A stretch of 64,000 nt of DNA, from assembly GCA_015058655.1 (NCBI GenBank), contig SVBX01000012.1, positions 29,086 to 93,085 on the forward strand, read 5' to 3'. Below are positions 18,549 to 27,093 of the stretch, in pieces. The translations under genes were made by a program, and so were the position numbers. Within the stretch, counting starts at the first letter, position 1, and each line of letters opens with the position of its first letter. This stretch comes from Pseudoselenomonas ruminantium. GTDB taxonomy: Bacteria; Bacillota; Negativicutes; Selenomonadales; Selenomonadaceae. The notes under the pieces are model-generated. The model did no database searches, was not told the origin of the DNA, and saw only the letters and a list, made by a program, of their open reading frames with translations.

Positions 18549-19826
18549 TTATTTAGTCAGCCTGTCGGCGCAGCGCTGAGCCTCGAAGCGAATGCGTTCC
18601 TCGTCCAGGGTCTTCAATTCATGCTTCTCCATGAGCACCTTGCCTGCCACCAGCACCGTATCTACAGAGGAAGAACGGGCGGAGTAAGCCAAGAGCGACA
18701 CCAGGTTGTGACGGGGACACCACATGACATTGTTCAAATCGAAGAGCACAACATCTGCCAGGGCTCCAGCCTCAAGCCTGCCAGCATCTTTCAGCCCCAC
18801 AGCCTGAGCACTGTACTCCGTGCCCATCTTGACAGCTTCCAAGGCTGGCACTGCCAACGGGTCGCAGGCGGCAACCTTGTGCAGCAGGGCAGAAAGCTGT
18901 ACTTCTTCCAGCATATCAAGATTGTTGTTGGAAGAAGCACCGTCCGTCCCCAAGCCCACGCAGATACCTTCCTTCAGCAAGCGGGGCACAGGAGCTATGC
19001 CACTGGCCAGCTTCATATTGCTGCCGGGGTTGTGGACCACGCGGATATGATGCTTCTTGATGATATCAATATCCTCATCATCCACATGCACGCAGTGAGC
19101 CGCCATGGTGCCATGCTCGAAAAGCCCTGTGGACTCCACATGGGCAAAGGGACGCTTGCCGTATTCCTTCAGGCAGTTCTCCACTTCCCCCTGGGTTTCT
19201 GACATATGGATATGGATTTCAGCATTGTATTCATCAGCCGCCTTGCTGACCTTCTTCAAGAACTCCGGCGGGCAGGTGTAGAGAGCATGAGGGGCAAACA
19301 TCACTGTCACCCTGCCCTCCCCCGCGCCGTGGAAATCCCTGTAAAGGGCTGCAGCCTCTTCAAGCTTCTTGTCACTGTCGGGGGCTACGCCTATGAGGCC
19401 GCGGGAAAGAATCCCCCGCAAGCCGGATTCGATGGTCGCCTCGGCGACCCTTTCCTCGCAAGGCCCGTACAAGTCAGCGAAGGCAGTAGTGCCGGAGCGA
19501 ATCATCTCTGCCGCTGCCAGCATGGCTCCCCAGTAAATATCATCGCTGCCCATCTTTTCCTCAACAGGCCAAATCTTATTGGTCAGCCAGTCCATGAGCT
19601 CCATGTCATCTGCATAGCTTCTCAGCAGATTCATGGAAGCATGGGTATGGGCGTTCACCAGGCCGGGAATGGCAAAGTGATCCTTGCCGTCTATGGTCTT
19701 ATCCGGCAAAAAGCCTTCCGGCACTTCCCCCATGGCCTTGATGCGGTCCCCCTCAATCATGATGTTGGTGAGGGGTGTAGTGCCATCAGGCAAAAGGGCA
19801 TGCACATTCTTGATTAGCGTCTTCAA
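18549..19826 (-). CDS. mtaD: 5-methylthioadenosine/S-adenosylhomocysteine deaminase
   Basis: A 425-aa amidohydrolase of the MtaD family that deaminates SAH or methylthioadenosine to the inosine forms. Metal ligands are visible in NAHTHASMNLLRSYADDMEL (HxH, about 59-61), HIHMSETQGEVE (about 200), AAHCVHVDDED (about 227) and LGTDGASSNNNLDML (Asp about 293). The start is TTG with GGGGAGG 7 nt upstream. It follows ahcY after 15 bp, so the pair probably processes the SAH product of methyltransferases. Whether it uses SAH, MTA or 5-deoxyadenosine cannot be told here. Confidence 0.9.
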   Translation of the reverse strand: MKTLIKNVHALLPDGTTPLTNIMIEGDRIKAMGEVPEGFLPDKTIDGKDHFAIPGLVNAHTHASMNLLRSYADDMELMDWLTNKIWPVEEKMGSDDIYWGAMLAAAEMIRSGTTAFADLYGPCEERVAEATIESGLRGILSRGLIGVAPDSDKKLEEAAALYRDFHGAGEGRVTVMFAPHALYTCPPEFLKKVSKAADEYNAEIHIHMSETQGEVENCLKEYGKRPFAHVESTGLFEHGTMAAHCVHVDDEDIDIIKKHHIRVVHNPGSNMKLASGIAPVPRLLKEGICVGLGTDGASSNNNLDMLEEVQLSALLHKVAACDPLAVPALEAVKMGTEYSAQAVGLKDAGRLEAGALADVVLFDLNNVMWCPRHNLVSLLAYSARSSSVDTVLVAGKVLMEKHELKTLDEERIRFEAQRCADRLTK

Positions 19827-19841
19827 AACTGATCCTCCCCA

Positions 19842-21083
19842 TCAAGCCATGTTCAGATAAGCCTGCTGCTCAGGAGTCAGCTTGTCGATGCTGACCCCAA
19901 GGGACTTCAGCTTGATTTCCGCGATGCGCTGGTTGATGGAGTCCGGCATGAGATGCACAGCCTTCTCCATCTCCTTGCCATGCTCCAAAAGGTGCAGGGC
20001 AGAGAAGAACTGCACGCCGAAGGACAGATCCATGATCTCTGCCGGGTGACCGTCGCCTGCCGCCAGGTTCACCAGACGCCCCTCTGCCAGCAGGTAGAGC
20101 TTCCTGCCATCTTCCTGCAGGAATTCCTCGATGTTGTTCCTCACCTTGCGGCGGGATTTGGACATGGCCTCCAGTTCGGGAATGTTGATTTCCACATCGA
20201 AGTGGCCGGAGTTGGCCATCATAGCCCCGTCCTTCATGACCTTGAAGTGACGGTCGCGGATCACATCCTTGTCACCAGTGAGGGTAAGGAATATGTCTCC
20301 CTCTTTGGCAGCCTCATCCATGGTCATAACACGGAAACCATCAAAGACTGCCTCGATGGCCTTGATGGGGTCAACCTCGGTGATGATGACATTGGCGCCC
20401 AGTCCCCGGGCTCGCATGGCGCCGCCCTTGCCGCACCAGCCATAGCCTGCAATGACCACGGTCTTGCCTGCAATAACCAGATTGGTGGTACGCATGATGC
20501 CATCCCAAGTGGACTGGCCCGTGCCGTAACGGTTATCGAAGAGGTACTTGCAGTAAGCATCATTGGCGGCAATCATGGGGAATTCCAGCTTGCCCTGATC
20601 TGCCAGCGCCCTCAACCTGTGCACACCTGTGGTGGTCTCCTCGGAGCCGCCGATAATGCCCGTCAAGAGTTCCCTGCGCTTGGTATGGAGCATATGCACC
20701 AAGTCGCCGCCATCGTCAATGACTATATCCGGCTTGATATCCAAAGCCCTGTTGATGAAGGTATCGTACTCTTCATCAGTGCAGCCATGCCAGGCAAAGA
20801 CATTAACCCCGTCCTCTACCAGGGCAGCTGCCACATCGTCCTGGGTGGAAAGAGGATTGCTGCCGGTAAGAGCCACCTCAGCGCCTGCATGATGGAAGAT
20901 TTCTGCCATATAGGCCGTCTTGGCCTCAAGGTGCAAGGTAATGACCATCTTTTTGCCAGCAAAGGGCTTGGACTTGGAAAATTCCTCGTCCACCGCCGCC
21001 ATCACCGGCATGAAGTTCTTGACCCACTCAATCTTATCATGTCCAGACGGTGCCAGCCTAATGTCTCTTATCATTGATTCCAT
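19842..21083 (-). CDS. ahcY: Adenosylhomocysteinase (short form)
   Basis: A 413-aa NAD-dependent hydrolase that reversibly splits SAH into adenosine and homocysteine. The NAD fold GYGWCGKGGAMRARGLGANV (about 205-224) and catalytic-region segments NDAYCKYLFDNRYGTGQSTW and NSGHFDVEIN are present. It belongs to the short class of about 400-420 aa, lacking the roughly 40-aa insertion of many proteobacterial enzymes. The ATG has AAGGAGG upstream. A good promoter precedes it, and mtaD follows after 15 bp. Confidence 0.95.
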   Translation of the reverse strand: MESMIRDIRLAPSGHDKIEWVKNFMPVMAAVDEEFSKSKPFAGKKMVITLHLEAKTAYMAEIFHHAGAEVALTGSNPLSTQDDVAAALVEDGVNVFAWHGCTDEEYDTFINRALDIKPDIVIDDGGDLVHMLHTKRRELLTGIIGGSEETTTGVHRLRALADQGKLEFPMIAANDAYCKYLFDNRYGTGQSTWDGIMRTTNLVIAGKTVVIAGYGWCGKGGAMRARGLGANVIITEVDPIKAIEAVFDGFRVMTMDEAAKEGDIFLTLTGDKDVIRDRHFKVMKDGAMMANSGHFDVEINIPELEAMSKSRRKVRNNIEEFLQEDGRKLYLLAEGRLVNLAAGDGHPAEIMDLSFGVQFFSALHLLEHGKEMEKAVHLMPDSINQRIAEIKLKSLGVSIDKLTPEQQAYLNMA

Positions 21084-21114
21084 GCTATTGCCCTCCTTCT
21101 AAAAGCTATGTTCT

Positions 21115-21143
21115 ATTCTAACACACAACCCCCGCCATGTCAC
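21115..21143 (-). promoter_or_regulatory. Promoter of ahcY-mtaD
   Basis: On the minus strand, -35 GTGACA (21138-21143) and -10 TAGAAT (21115-21120) are spaced by 17 bp; each matches the consensus at 5 of 6 positions. I see no SAH or SAM riboswitch in the short leader. Confidence 0.6.
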
Positions 21144-21174
21144 CTGACCGAGGACTTCTTCTTATGTCGTTGTA

Positions 21175-21203
21175 CTAAAAAAGCACCCACATAATGAGTG
21201 CTT
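21175..21203 (-). terminator. Terminator of the Panacea two-gene module
   Basis: On the minus strand AAGCAC and GTGCTT pair around a 10-nt loop, followed by a run of six T (TTTTTT, from 21177-21182). It overlaps the stop codon of the downstream gene of the module. Confidence 0.65.
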
Positions 21204-21651
21204 ATCGTTTTACTGGGTATACTTCGTGATTTGGATCATACCAGAGGACATAGAAGTTGTCATCCAGTCTCAGTCCCACTATCCGCAGCATATTGGTGAA
21301 CGCAAAGGAGAACAAGTCTCCAGCCATATCCTCTAAGTCAATTGCCTTCAGCCGGTCTCTCGCATCCTTAGACAGTCTCTCGACATTATCCAGATAATGG
21401 TGCTTGCTTTTTCCCCTGTCATGGGTCTGCTTGGATATATCAACCCATGTCATGCAGGAATACATCATCATCTTATCAAGGAAAAGTCCAGCCTTGAAGT
21501 CACTCCGGGATAAATCAAAGGCAAACTTGCCGTTGCGATCAATCTTCTCAAAGCGGAAATGAGGCTTGCCACTAGCTACTTGCTGGAGCTGTACCTGCTT
21601 CCTTGCTTCCGACTTGGCAAGTTTTACTTGCTTGACTTTGCTCGCCATCAC
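21202..21651 (-). CDS. Unrecognised partner of the Panacea protein, candidate toxin
   Basis: A 149-aa protein I cannot assign to a named family. The first 35 residues are Lys/Gln-rich and basic. The middle has an HDRGKSKHHYLDNVERLSKDA stretch, and the C-terminus reads MLRIVGLRLDDNFYVLWYDP followed by NHEVYPV, a strand-rich tail with conserved-looking Trp-Tyr-Asp-Pro and His. No signal peptide or membrane segment is seen. Its ATG overlaps the Panacea stop (ATGA), so the two are translated together. In two-gene Panacea modules the partner is usually a toxin; toxicity here is an inference. The final codons overlap a terminator. Confidence 0.6.
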   Translation of the reverse strand: MMASKVKQVKLAKSEARKQVQLQQVASGKPHFRFEKIDRNGKFAFDLSRSDFKAGLFLDKMMMYSCMTWVDISKQTHDRGKSKHHYLDNVERLSKDARDRLKAIDLEDMAGDLFSFAFTNMLRIVGLRLDDNFYVLWYDPNHEVYPVKR

Positions 21652-22082
21652 AAGCTCCCGTAATACTCGCCCATTGCCGTCTTGGTTATGACATTTGAGC
21701 AGTAGTCAAAATCCCCAAGTCCCTTGCGCATATCCTTCCAAGGGGGCTCTGCGTGTGAAATTGCCCTAAGCTCATAAGGTTCCTTATCCCCATAATTGCT
21801 AAGGACAACATCTATAGTCTCCTTCTCATCGGCAGACAATGCAGAAGGATCAGCCTTGGGAAGCAAACTCGCATCCACAGAAAACATTCCCTTATGCACA
21901 TGGAAGAGTTCCGGACACACAGGACCATTGCGCCATGCCTCGAAATCCTCATCAAACAGAGGCTCCCCAGTCCATGCCAAAGACCATGCCTGGGAATAAT
22001 AGCACAGCTTCTGCAATTTCCATGTGCTCATACTCCCTTGCTTTTCCAGAATATATTTTGCAACATCGAAAACCGTAGCCAT
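21648..22082 (-). CDS. Panacea-domain (DUF4065/SocA-like) protein, probable antitoxin
   Basis: A 144-aa protein with the Panacea domain over most of its length. Hallmarks are DVAKYILEKQGSMSTWKLQK near the start, LCYYSQAWSLAW, EDFEAWRNGPVCPELF and a C-terminal helix beginning LGDFDY. Panacea domains serve as antitoxins for many unrelated toxins and in SocA as a proteolytic adaptor. I chose the ATG at 22082 (GGGAGGTG 5 nt upstream) rather than the frame extending to 22103. It is the first gene of a two-gene unit with its own promoter and terminator. Confidence 0.85.
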   Translation of the reverse strand: MATVFDVAKYILEKQGSMSTWKLQKLCYYSQAWSLAWTGEPLFDEDFEAWRNGPVCPELFHVHKGMFSVDASLLPKADPSALSADEKETIDVVLSNYGDKEPYELRAISHAEPPWKDMRKGLGDFDYCSNVITKTAMGEYYGSL

Positions 22083-22114
22083 ACTTACACCTCCCTGCCC
22101 CACAAACTTTGTTC

Positions 22115-22143
22115 ATGTTATCACAAATAACTTTTGGTGACAA
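22115..22143 (-). promoter_or_regulatory. Promoter with internal palindrome, Panacea module
   Basis: On the minus strand, -35 TTGTCA (22138-22143) and -10 TAACAT (22115-22120) are spaced by 17 bp. A perfect palindrome, GTTAT-TTGTG-ATAAC (22117-22131), overlaps the -10 and spacer, a position suited to autorepression by the module products (inference). Confidence 0.5.
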
Positions 22144-22264
22144 TACCACTATACTACATTATCGGTCGAGTCTCCTTCCTGCTTAAATAATTTTTTGCAA
22201 GACCCCTGCACCAGCCGAAGCCATGCCCTATCATTCCGCAAGCTTGAACATTTCCCCCGCCGTG

Positions 22265-22909
22265 TCACGGCAGGGGACTATTATCGCTATCGTTTTCTTT
22301 CATTTCAACTATTTCATCGTCTTCTTCGCCCTCGCCCATGCCTTCAAGTTCGCCTAAAAGTTCCAGCTGCTCATCATCCATGCCAACGGCAGCTTCCCTG
22401 TCGCTGGGCAGGTTGGGCAAATCCTCCAGGGAATCCAGTCCGAAGGTACGCAAGAAGGTATCAGTGGTGCCATAGAGGATTGGCCTTCCCAAAACCTGCT
22501 TGCGGCCCACCTCGGAGATAAGTTCCAGCTCTATAAGCTTGCTGAGGGCTCTCTCTATGCGAACCCCTCGGATGTGCTCTATCTCCTGCTTGGTAATTGG
22601 CTGCTTGAAGGCAATGATGGAGAGGGTTTCCATGGTGGGAGCAGAAAGCTTCCTGTCAACCACCTGCGAAAGCCGCTCCACGACAGGGTAAAGTTCCGGC
22701 CTGGTGGCAAGCTGCAGACCTCCTGCCACCCGCCTGATGGTAAGGCCGCTATGGCGCTCATCCAGCTCTTTCTGCAAGCGGGTCGTAAGATTCTGCACCG
22801 TCAGGAGGTCAGCATGAAGGATGTCCGCCAAATCCTCCATGCTCATGGGGTCTCCTGCAGCAAACATCACCGCCTCCAGCGCAGCCGTTGTCGGCAATCC
22901 TTCATTCAT
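22265..22909 (-). CDS. scpB: Segregation and condensation protein ScpB
   Basis: A 214-aa kleisin-associated subunit of the SMC condensin complex. Two winged-helix domains are visible (about 5-85 and 90-165), including LSIIAFKQPITKQEIEHIRG and VLGRPILYGTTDTFLRTFGL. The last 45 residues are highly acidic (GEGEEDDEIVE), as in several homologues. It dimerises and binds ScpA. Its start overlaps the end of scpA by 8 bp. It is the last gene of the operon that begins at ispA. The 182 bp to the next gene (22083-22264) hold the Panacea promoter and a GC-rich hairpin at the scpB end. Confidence 0.93.
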   Translation of the reverse strand: MNEGLPTTAALEAVMFAAGDPMSMEDLADILHADLLTVQNLTTRLQKELDERHSGLTIRRVAGGLQLATRPELYPVVERLSQVVDRKLSAPTMETLSIIAFKQPITKQEIEHIRGVRIERALSKLIELELISEVGRKQVLGRPILYGTTDTFLRTFGLDSLEDLPNLPSDREAAVGMDDEQLELLGELEGMGEGEEDDEIVEMKENDSDNSPLP

Positions 22910-23645
22910 CTTCCTCCTCCTTTCCCCCTACGCAGATATAGATATCCGCAAAAAGCCGCTGCTGCCTCACCACTACCGCTTTCAGCTTTATCAGCTCCAG
23001 AAGGGCCAGAAAGGTTACTATCAGCTCGCTGCGGCTGCCCGTGGGAAAGGCTTCTGCAAAGAGCAGACGGCCACCGCTGCGGTCCAGCAGGTTCAGCAGG
23101 TAGTGCATCTTATCCTGGATATTGTAGCTCTCCGGCTCCACCAACGCCTTGGGGATGGAAAGTTCTTCTTTTATGTCCAATACCGTCTGGAAAGCCTCCA
23201 AAAGCAGGGAAAGCTTGAGATTTGCCGGGGGCAGATGGTGCACAGGCAAAGCCAGCGGCTCTCTGGCCACATATTTCTCATGGGTGCCAGCCATGCCCTC
23301 AAGCACAGAGCTCACCTGCTTGAACTTGCGGTACTCCAGAATGCGCCGCACCAGTTCCAGCCTAGGGTCTTCTTCCTCCTCTTCCTGCGGGGCGGGAGGC
23401 TTGGGCAGCATCATGCGGGATTTGATCTGCAGGAGCGTGGCTGCCATCACCAAAAAGGAACTGGCAATCTCCATATCAAATTCCTGCATCTGTCGAAGAT
23501 AATCCAGATACTGTTCCGTCAGCTTGGCTATGGGTATATCATAGATATCTATCTTGTCCTTCTCAATCAGGTGCATCAGAAGATCCATTGGCCCTTCAAA
23601 GGCTTCCAGATGCACCGTGTAGCCCTTGGGCCTTGCCTCTTCCAT
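22902..23645 (-). CDS. scpA: Segregation and condensation protein ScpA (kleisin)
   Basis: A 247-aa kleisin that bridges SMC heads in the bacterial condensin. The N-terminal motif YTVHLEAFEGPMDLLMHLIE and the following YDIPIAKLTEQYLDYL helix are typical, and the C-terminal winged helix contains FLALLELIKLKAVVV. The central linker is rich in Pro and Glu. No clear Shine-Dalgarno is visible: the ATG lies 2 bp after the stop of the M50 peptidase gene, so translation is probably coupled. Confidence 0.94.
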   Translation of the reverse strand: MEEARPKGYTVHLEAFEGPMDLLMHLIEKDKIDIYDIPIAKLTEQYLDYLRQMQEFDMEIASSFLVMAATLLQIKSRMMLPKPPAPQEEEEEDPRLELVRRILEYRKFKQVSSVLEGMAGTHEKYVAREPLALPVHHLPPANLKLSLLLEAFQTVLDIKEELSIPKALVEPESYNIQDKMHYLLNLLDRSGGRLLFAEAFPTGSRSELIVTFLALLELIKLKAVVVRQQRLFADIYICVGGKEEEDE

Positions 23646-23647
23646 TA

Positions 23648-24274
23648 TCAGAAGAAGGGGCTGAGCACAGCTATGAATACATCCCAGATAATACGCTGTG
23701 CCGGCACAAAGATAAGGTGCAGGATAGGTGTCCAGATCAGGACAATGAGAATGAGAAAGCTGTAGCGCTCCAGCTGGACATATTTGTAAGCCAAATCAGA
23801 GGGCAGGAAATACTTCAGAATATGGGAACCGTCCAAAGGCGGCAGCGGAATCATATTGAAGATGGCAAAGTTGATATTGTAAATGACCATGAGCTGGAAC
23901 ACCATAGTCACGCCGGTAGAGCGTCCATAGCCCATCTTCAGCAGCACCAGCCATACCACCAAAGCCACGAATGCCGTCAGGAGATTGGCAGCAGGCCCTG
24001 CCAGAGATACCAGGATGTCCCCCTTCTTGGGGTCGCGGAAATTCCTGGGATTTATGGTGACAGGCTTGGCCCAGCCAAAACGCACCAAAAACAGCATCAA
24101 AAGGCCGATGGGGTCGATATGAGCCTTGGGATTCAAGGTAAGGCGCCCCATCATCTTAGGAGTGAAATCTCCCATGGCCACCGCCACCCGGGCGTGTGCG
24201 TACTCATGTATCACCAGGGCGATGATAAGCCCTGGCAAGCCAGCTACAAGAGACTGCCAGCTGAAATCGAACAT
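23648..24274 (-). CDS. Site-2 protease family (M50) membrane metallopeptidase
   Basis: A 208-aa polytopic zinc peptidase of the small bacterial M50 group. The zinc motif HEYAH (about 23-27) lies in the first helix region, and the second metal motif is NMIPLPPLDGSHIL (Asp about 149). About five membrane segments are visible. It lacks a PDZ domain, unlike RseP. Genes of this group commonly sit next to scpA in Firmicutes, as here. Substrate unknown. AGGAGG lies 8 nt upstream of the ATG. Confidence 0.88.
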   Translation of the reverse strand: MFDFSWQSLVAGLPGLIIALVIHEYAHARVAVAMGDFTPKMMGRLTLNPKAHIDPIGLLMLFLVRFGWAKPVTINPRNFRDPKKGDILVSLAGPAANLLTAFVALVVWLVLLKMGYGRSTGVTMVFQLMVIYNINFAIFNMIPLPPLDGSHILKYFLPSDLAYKYVQLERYSFLILIVLIWTPILHLIFVPAQRIIWDVFIAVLSPFF

Positions 24275-24294
24275 AAACCAATCCTCCTAGAAAA

Positions 24295-24837
24295 TCAACC
24301 CTGTCTGGCAGCAGCCATCAAGATGGAAACCACGGATTTCGCATCGATGATCCTGCCGTCATTCACCATTTCCACAGCCTCCTTGAGAGGCACCTTCACC
24401 ACATTGATGAATTCATCCTCATCGGTATGCTGCTCCCCTGCATGAAGGCCAGTGGCAAGATAAAGATGGATATACTCATTGGAAAAACCCACAGTGGTGG
24501 CAATGGTAGTCATTTTCTCTATTTTGTCGGCAGTATAGCCTGTTTCCTCGGAAAGCTCCCTCTCAGCGCAAACCAGCGGATCCTCGTCCGGGGCATCCAG
24601 CTTGCCTGCCGGCACTTCCAGCGTAACCTTCCCGACAGGATAGCGGTACTGCTTCACCAGGATTATGGAACCATCAGGAAACATGGGAATCACAGAAGAT
24701 GCCCCAGGATGCTTGATCCATTCCCGGGTGGCAGTATTCCCATTGGGCAGCTTCACCGTATCCCGGCGCACATGCAAGAGCGTGCCGTCAAATATGTTCT
24801 CCGAGGCAATGCCTGTTTCAATCAATGCTTCATCCAT
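24295..24837 (-). CDS. Nudix hydrolase, ADP-ribose pyrophosphatase type
   Basis: A 180-aa Nudix enzyme resembling NudF/ADP-ribose pyrophosphatase. The Nudix box is GKLDAPDEDPLVCAERELSE with ETGY following, and the catalytic Glu residues of RELSEE are present. Upstream residues form the beta-rich dimer domain (HVRRDTVKLPNG). It likely hydrolyses ADP-ribose or related nucleoside diphosphate sugars. I chose the ATG at 24837 (GGAGGAAG upstream) over one 12 codons earlier. It follows recN by 19 bp. Confidence 0.87.
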   Translation of the reverse strand: MDEALIETGIASENIFDGTLLHVRRDTVKLPNGNTATREWIKHPGASSVIPMFPDGSIILVKQYRYPVGKVTLEVPAGKLDAPDEDPLVCAERELSEETGYTADKIEKMTTIATTVGFSNEYIHLYLATGLHAGEQHTDEDEFINVVKVPLKEAVEMVNDGRIIDAKSVVSILMAAARQG

Positions 24838-24856
24838 CTCAATCTTCCTCCTGCTT

Positions 24857-26569
24857 TTATGCTGTATGGGCAAATTGCTGCTTTTTCATCCGGGCATGAC
24901 TCACCATTTCCCTGGCGTTGTCCAGAGATGCTGTGGTAAGATCTGCCCCGGAAGCCATGCGGGCAATCTCTCTGACACGCTCATGCTCCGACAAGGGACG
25001 CACCTGAGTGACCGTAGACTGTCCCACAGAGCTTTTAGCAATATAAAGATGCTGGTCCGCCATGCAGGCAATCTGCGGCAAATGAGTGATGCAGAGCACC
25101 TGCTTGAAATTTGCCACCAGGGCAATGCGCTCTGCCACCATCTGAGCAGTGCGCCCGCCTATGCCGGTGTCTATCTCATCGAAAACCATGCTGCCGATAG
25201 CCCTGTCCCGGGAGGCCGCCACAGCTTTGATAGCCAAGGCAATACGGGAAAGCTCGCCGCCCGAAGCCACCTTTTGCAATGGCTTTTCTGCCTCTCCAGG
25301 ATTGGCGGAAAAGAACATAGACACCGTATCTGCCCCGGAGGCAGCGAATTTGCCTGACCTGCCTATCTCAACACGAAAAACTGCCTTAGGCATGCCCAAT
25401 GACAAAAGCTGCTCCCCTATGGCCCCAGACAAGGCTTCAGCTGACCTCTGGCGCCACTTGGTGAGAATGGCCGCTTTCTGCTCCATTTCCCCGTGAAGTT
25501 TTGCCATCTGTTCCTTCAGAGCTGCCATATCATCATCGTAGTTCTCTATTTCAGCCAGTTCCTGCTGCACCTTCTTCTGATGCGCCAAAACATCAGCCAC
25601 TGTGACACCATATTTCCTGCACAGCTTATCAATAAGGTCCATGCGGGTCTGCAGCTTGTCCAGACGGGCCGGGCTATAATCAAGTGATTCCCCATAATCC
25701 CGCAGCTCATAAGCCGCTTCCTGCAGGGAAATCTCTGCTTCCTCTACGATGGTCTGGGCATTTGCAAGGCTATCATCATAGCGGCTGATATCAGCCAGGT
25801 GCTTTTTCACCAGGGAAACAGCCGACAGTATGCCCAGGCCAGACTTGCCGCCACCTTCAAAAAGACCATACGCCTCCTCAGCATGATTAGCAATCTTTTC
25901 CGCATGGGAGAGCTTGCGGATTTCCGCCTCCAGTTCCTCATCTTCGCCCTCCCTGAGCTGGGCTTCGCTGATTTCCTTGTCCTGCCAACGAAGCATGTCC
26001 AGCCGCTGGGCATTTTCCCTGGCCGCCTGCTCCTTGGCCTTGCACTTCTGCTGGCAGTCATGCCATGCGGTGTAGCTCTTGCCATAATCAGCGAGGGATT
26101 CCTGCACCTCCGGCAAAAAACTATCCACCAGATTGAACTGGTTTGCTTCCTTAAGCAGCGCTAGATTCTCATTCTGGCCATGAATATCCACCAGCAGGGT
26201 TCCCAGCTGCTTCAGCACAGCCAGCGTCAAATGGCATCCATTCACCAGTACAATGCCACGCCCCCCTCGGTTTAACTGACGGGTGACAATAACCTGCCCC
26301 TCTTCAGTGTCAACTGCCTGACTCTCAAGGAACTCCTTGAGTTCGTCAGGCATGCTGTCAAAGGAAAAGACAGCCTCTATCCTCAGCCAATCACAGCCGG
26401 TGCGTATCATATCCCCGGAAAGCCTCTGCCCGAGAATTCCTCCCAGCGCATCTATGAGGATAGATTTGCCCGCGCCTGTCTCACCGGTGAGGATATTGAG
26501 ACCGGCACCAAATTCCACCTGCACATGCTCCAGCAAAGCAAAGTTCCAAACTGTCAAAGTCTTCAGCAT
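24857..26569 (-). CDS. recN: DNA repair protein RecN
   Basis: A 570-aa SMC-like ATPase for double-strand break repair. The N-terminal half-site has Walker A GETGAGKSILIDAL (about 30-38). Long coiled-coil arms (about 160-350) are interrupted by a hinge-like stretch. The C-terminal half has ASGGELSRIALAIKAV and the Walker B FDEIDTGIGG. Length is normal. Two close ATGs exist (26578 and 26569); AAGGAG suits the second, which gives the usual MLKTLTVWNFALLEH start. It lies downstream of argR, the standard Firmicutes order. Confidence 0.95.
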   Translation of the reverse strand: MLKTLTVWNFALLEHVQVEFGAGLNILTGETGAGKSILIDALGGILGQRLSGDMIRTGCDWLRIEAVFSFDSMPDELKEFLESQAVDTEEGQVIVTRQLNRGGRGIVLVNGCHLTLAVLKQLGTLLVDIHGQNENLALLKEANQFNLVDSFLPEVQESLADYGKSYTAWHDCQQKCKAKEQAARENAQRLDMLRWQDKEISEAQLREGEDEELEAEIRKLSHAEKIANHAEEAYGLFEGGGKSGLGILSAVSLVKKHLADISRYDDSLANAQTIVEEAEISLQEAAYELRDYGESLDYSPARLDKLQTRMDLIDKLCRKYGVTVADVLAHQKKVQQELAEIENYDDDMAALKEQMAKLHGEMEQKAAILTKWRQRSAEALSGAIGEQLLSLGMPKAVFRVEIGRSGKFAASGADTVSMFFSANPGEAEKPLQKVASGGELSRIALAIKAVAASRDRAIGSMVFDEIDTGIGGRTAQMVAERIALVANFKQVLCITHLPQIACMADQHLYIAKSSVGQSTVTQVRPLSEHERVREIARMASGADLTTASLDNAREMVSHARMKKQQFAHTA

Positions 26570-26622
26570 GCCCTGCATATCTCCTTCTGCATTTCCTGCT
26601 TATAATGTCATATGAGCAAATT

Positions 26623-27072
26623 TTAAAAATACTGGCTCAAACGCTTTACCACCTTGGGCACTGCGGCCTTAGGCTTGATGACTGCCAGGATGTTGTCATC
26701 CCCGGCAATAGTGCCAATGATCTCAGGCCACTGTGACTGGTCAAGGCCTGCTGCTACAAGGCTGGCACTGCCCGGCAGTGTTTTCACCACTATCAGATTC
26801 TCACTGGAGTCCACCCCAGTCACATTGTCCTTGAGCAGTCTTGCCAGGCGATCCTTGGTAAATACAACATTTTCCTGCGGTGGAGACGCATAGCGATAGC
26901 GGCCGCTTTCCGTAGGCACCTTGATGAGCATCATTTCCTTGATATCCCTTGATACTGTGGCCTGGGTCACCTGTATATTCATGTTGCGCAAGGCTTCTGC
27001 CAATTCCTCCTGGGTTTCCACCACCTGATTTTCGATAATCTCCTTGATTATTGCATGACGCTTGCTCTTCAT
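26623..27072 (-). CDS. argR: Arginine repressor ArgR/AhrC
   Basis: A 149-aa hexameric arginine-dependent regulator. The N-terminal winged helix (about 1-70) contains TQEELAEALRNMNIQVTQAT and VSRDIKEM. The C-terminal core has arginine-binding residues in GSASLVAAGLDQSQWPEIIG and TIAGDDNILAVI. It represses arginine synthesis and may activate catabolism; no arg genes are in the window. AGAGGTGAG precedes the ATG. Confidence 0.94.
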   Translation of the reverse strand: MKSKRHAIIKEIIENQVVETQEELAEALRNMNIQVTQATVSRDIKEMMLIKVPTESGRYRYASPPQENVVFTKDRLARLLKDNVTGVDSSENLIVVKTLPGSASLVAAGLDQSQWPEIIGTIAGDDNILAVIKPKAAVPKVVKRLSQYF

Positions 27073-27093
27073 CTTATCTCACCTCTTGCCGGT

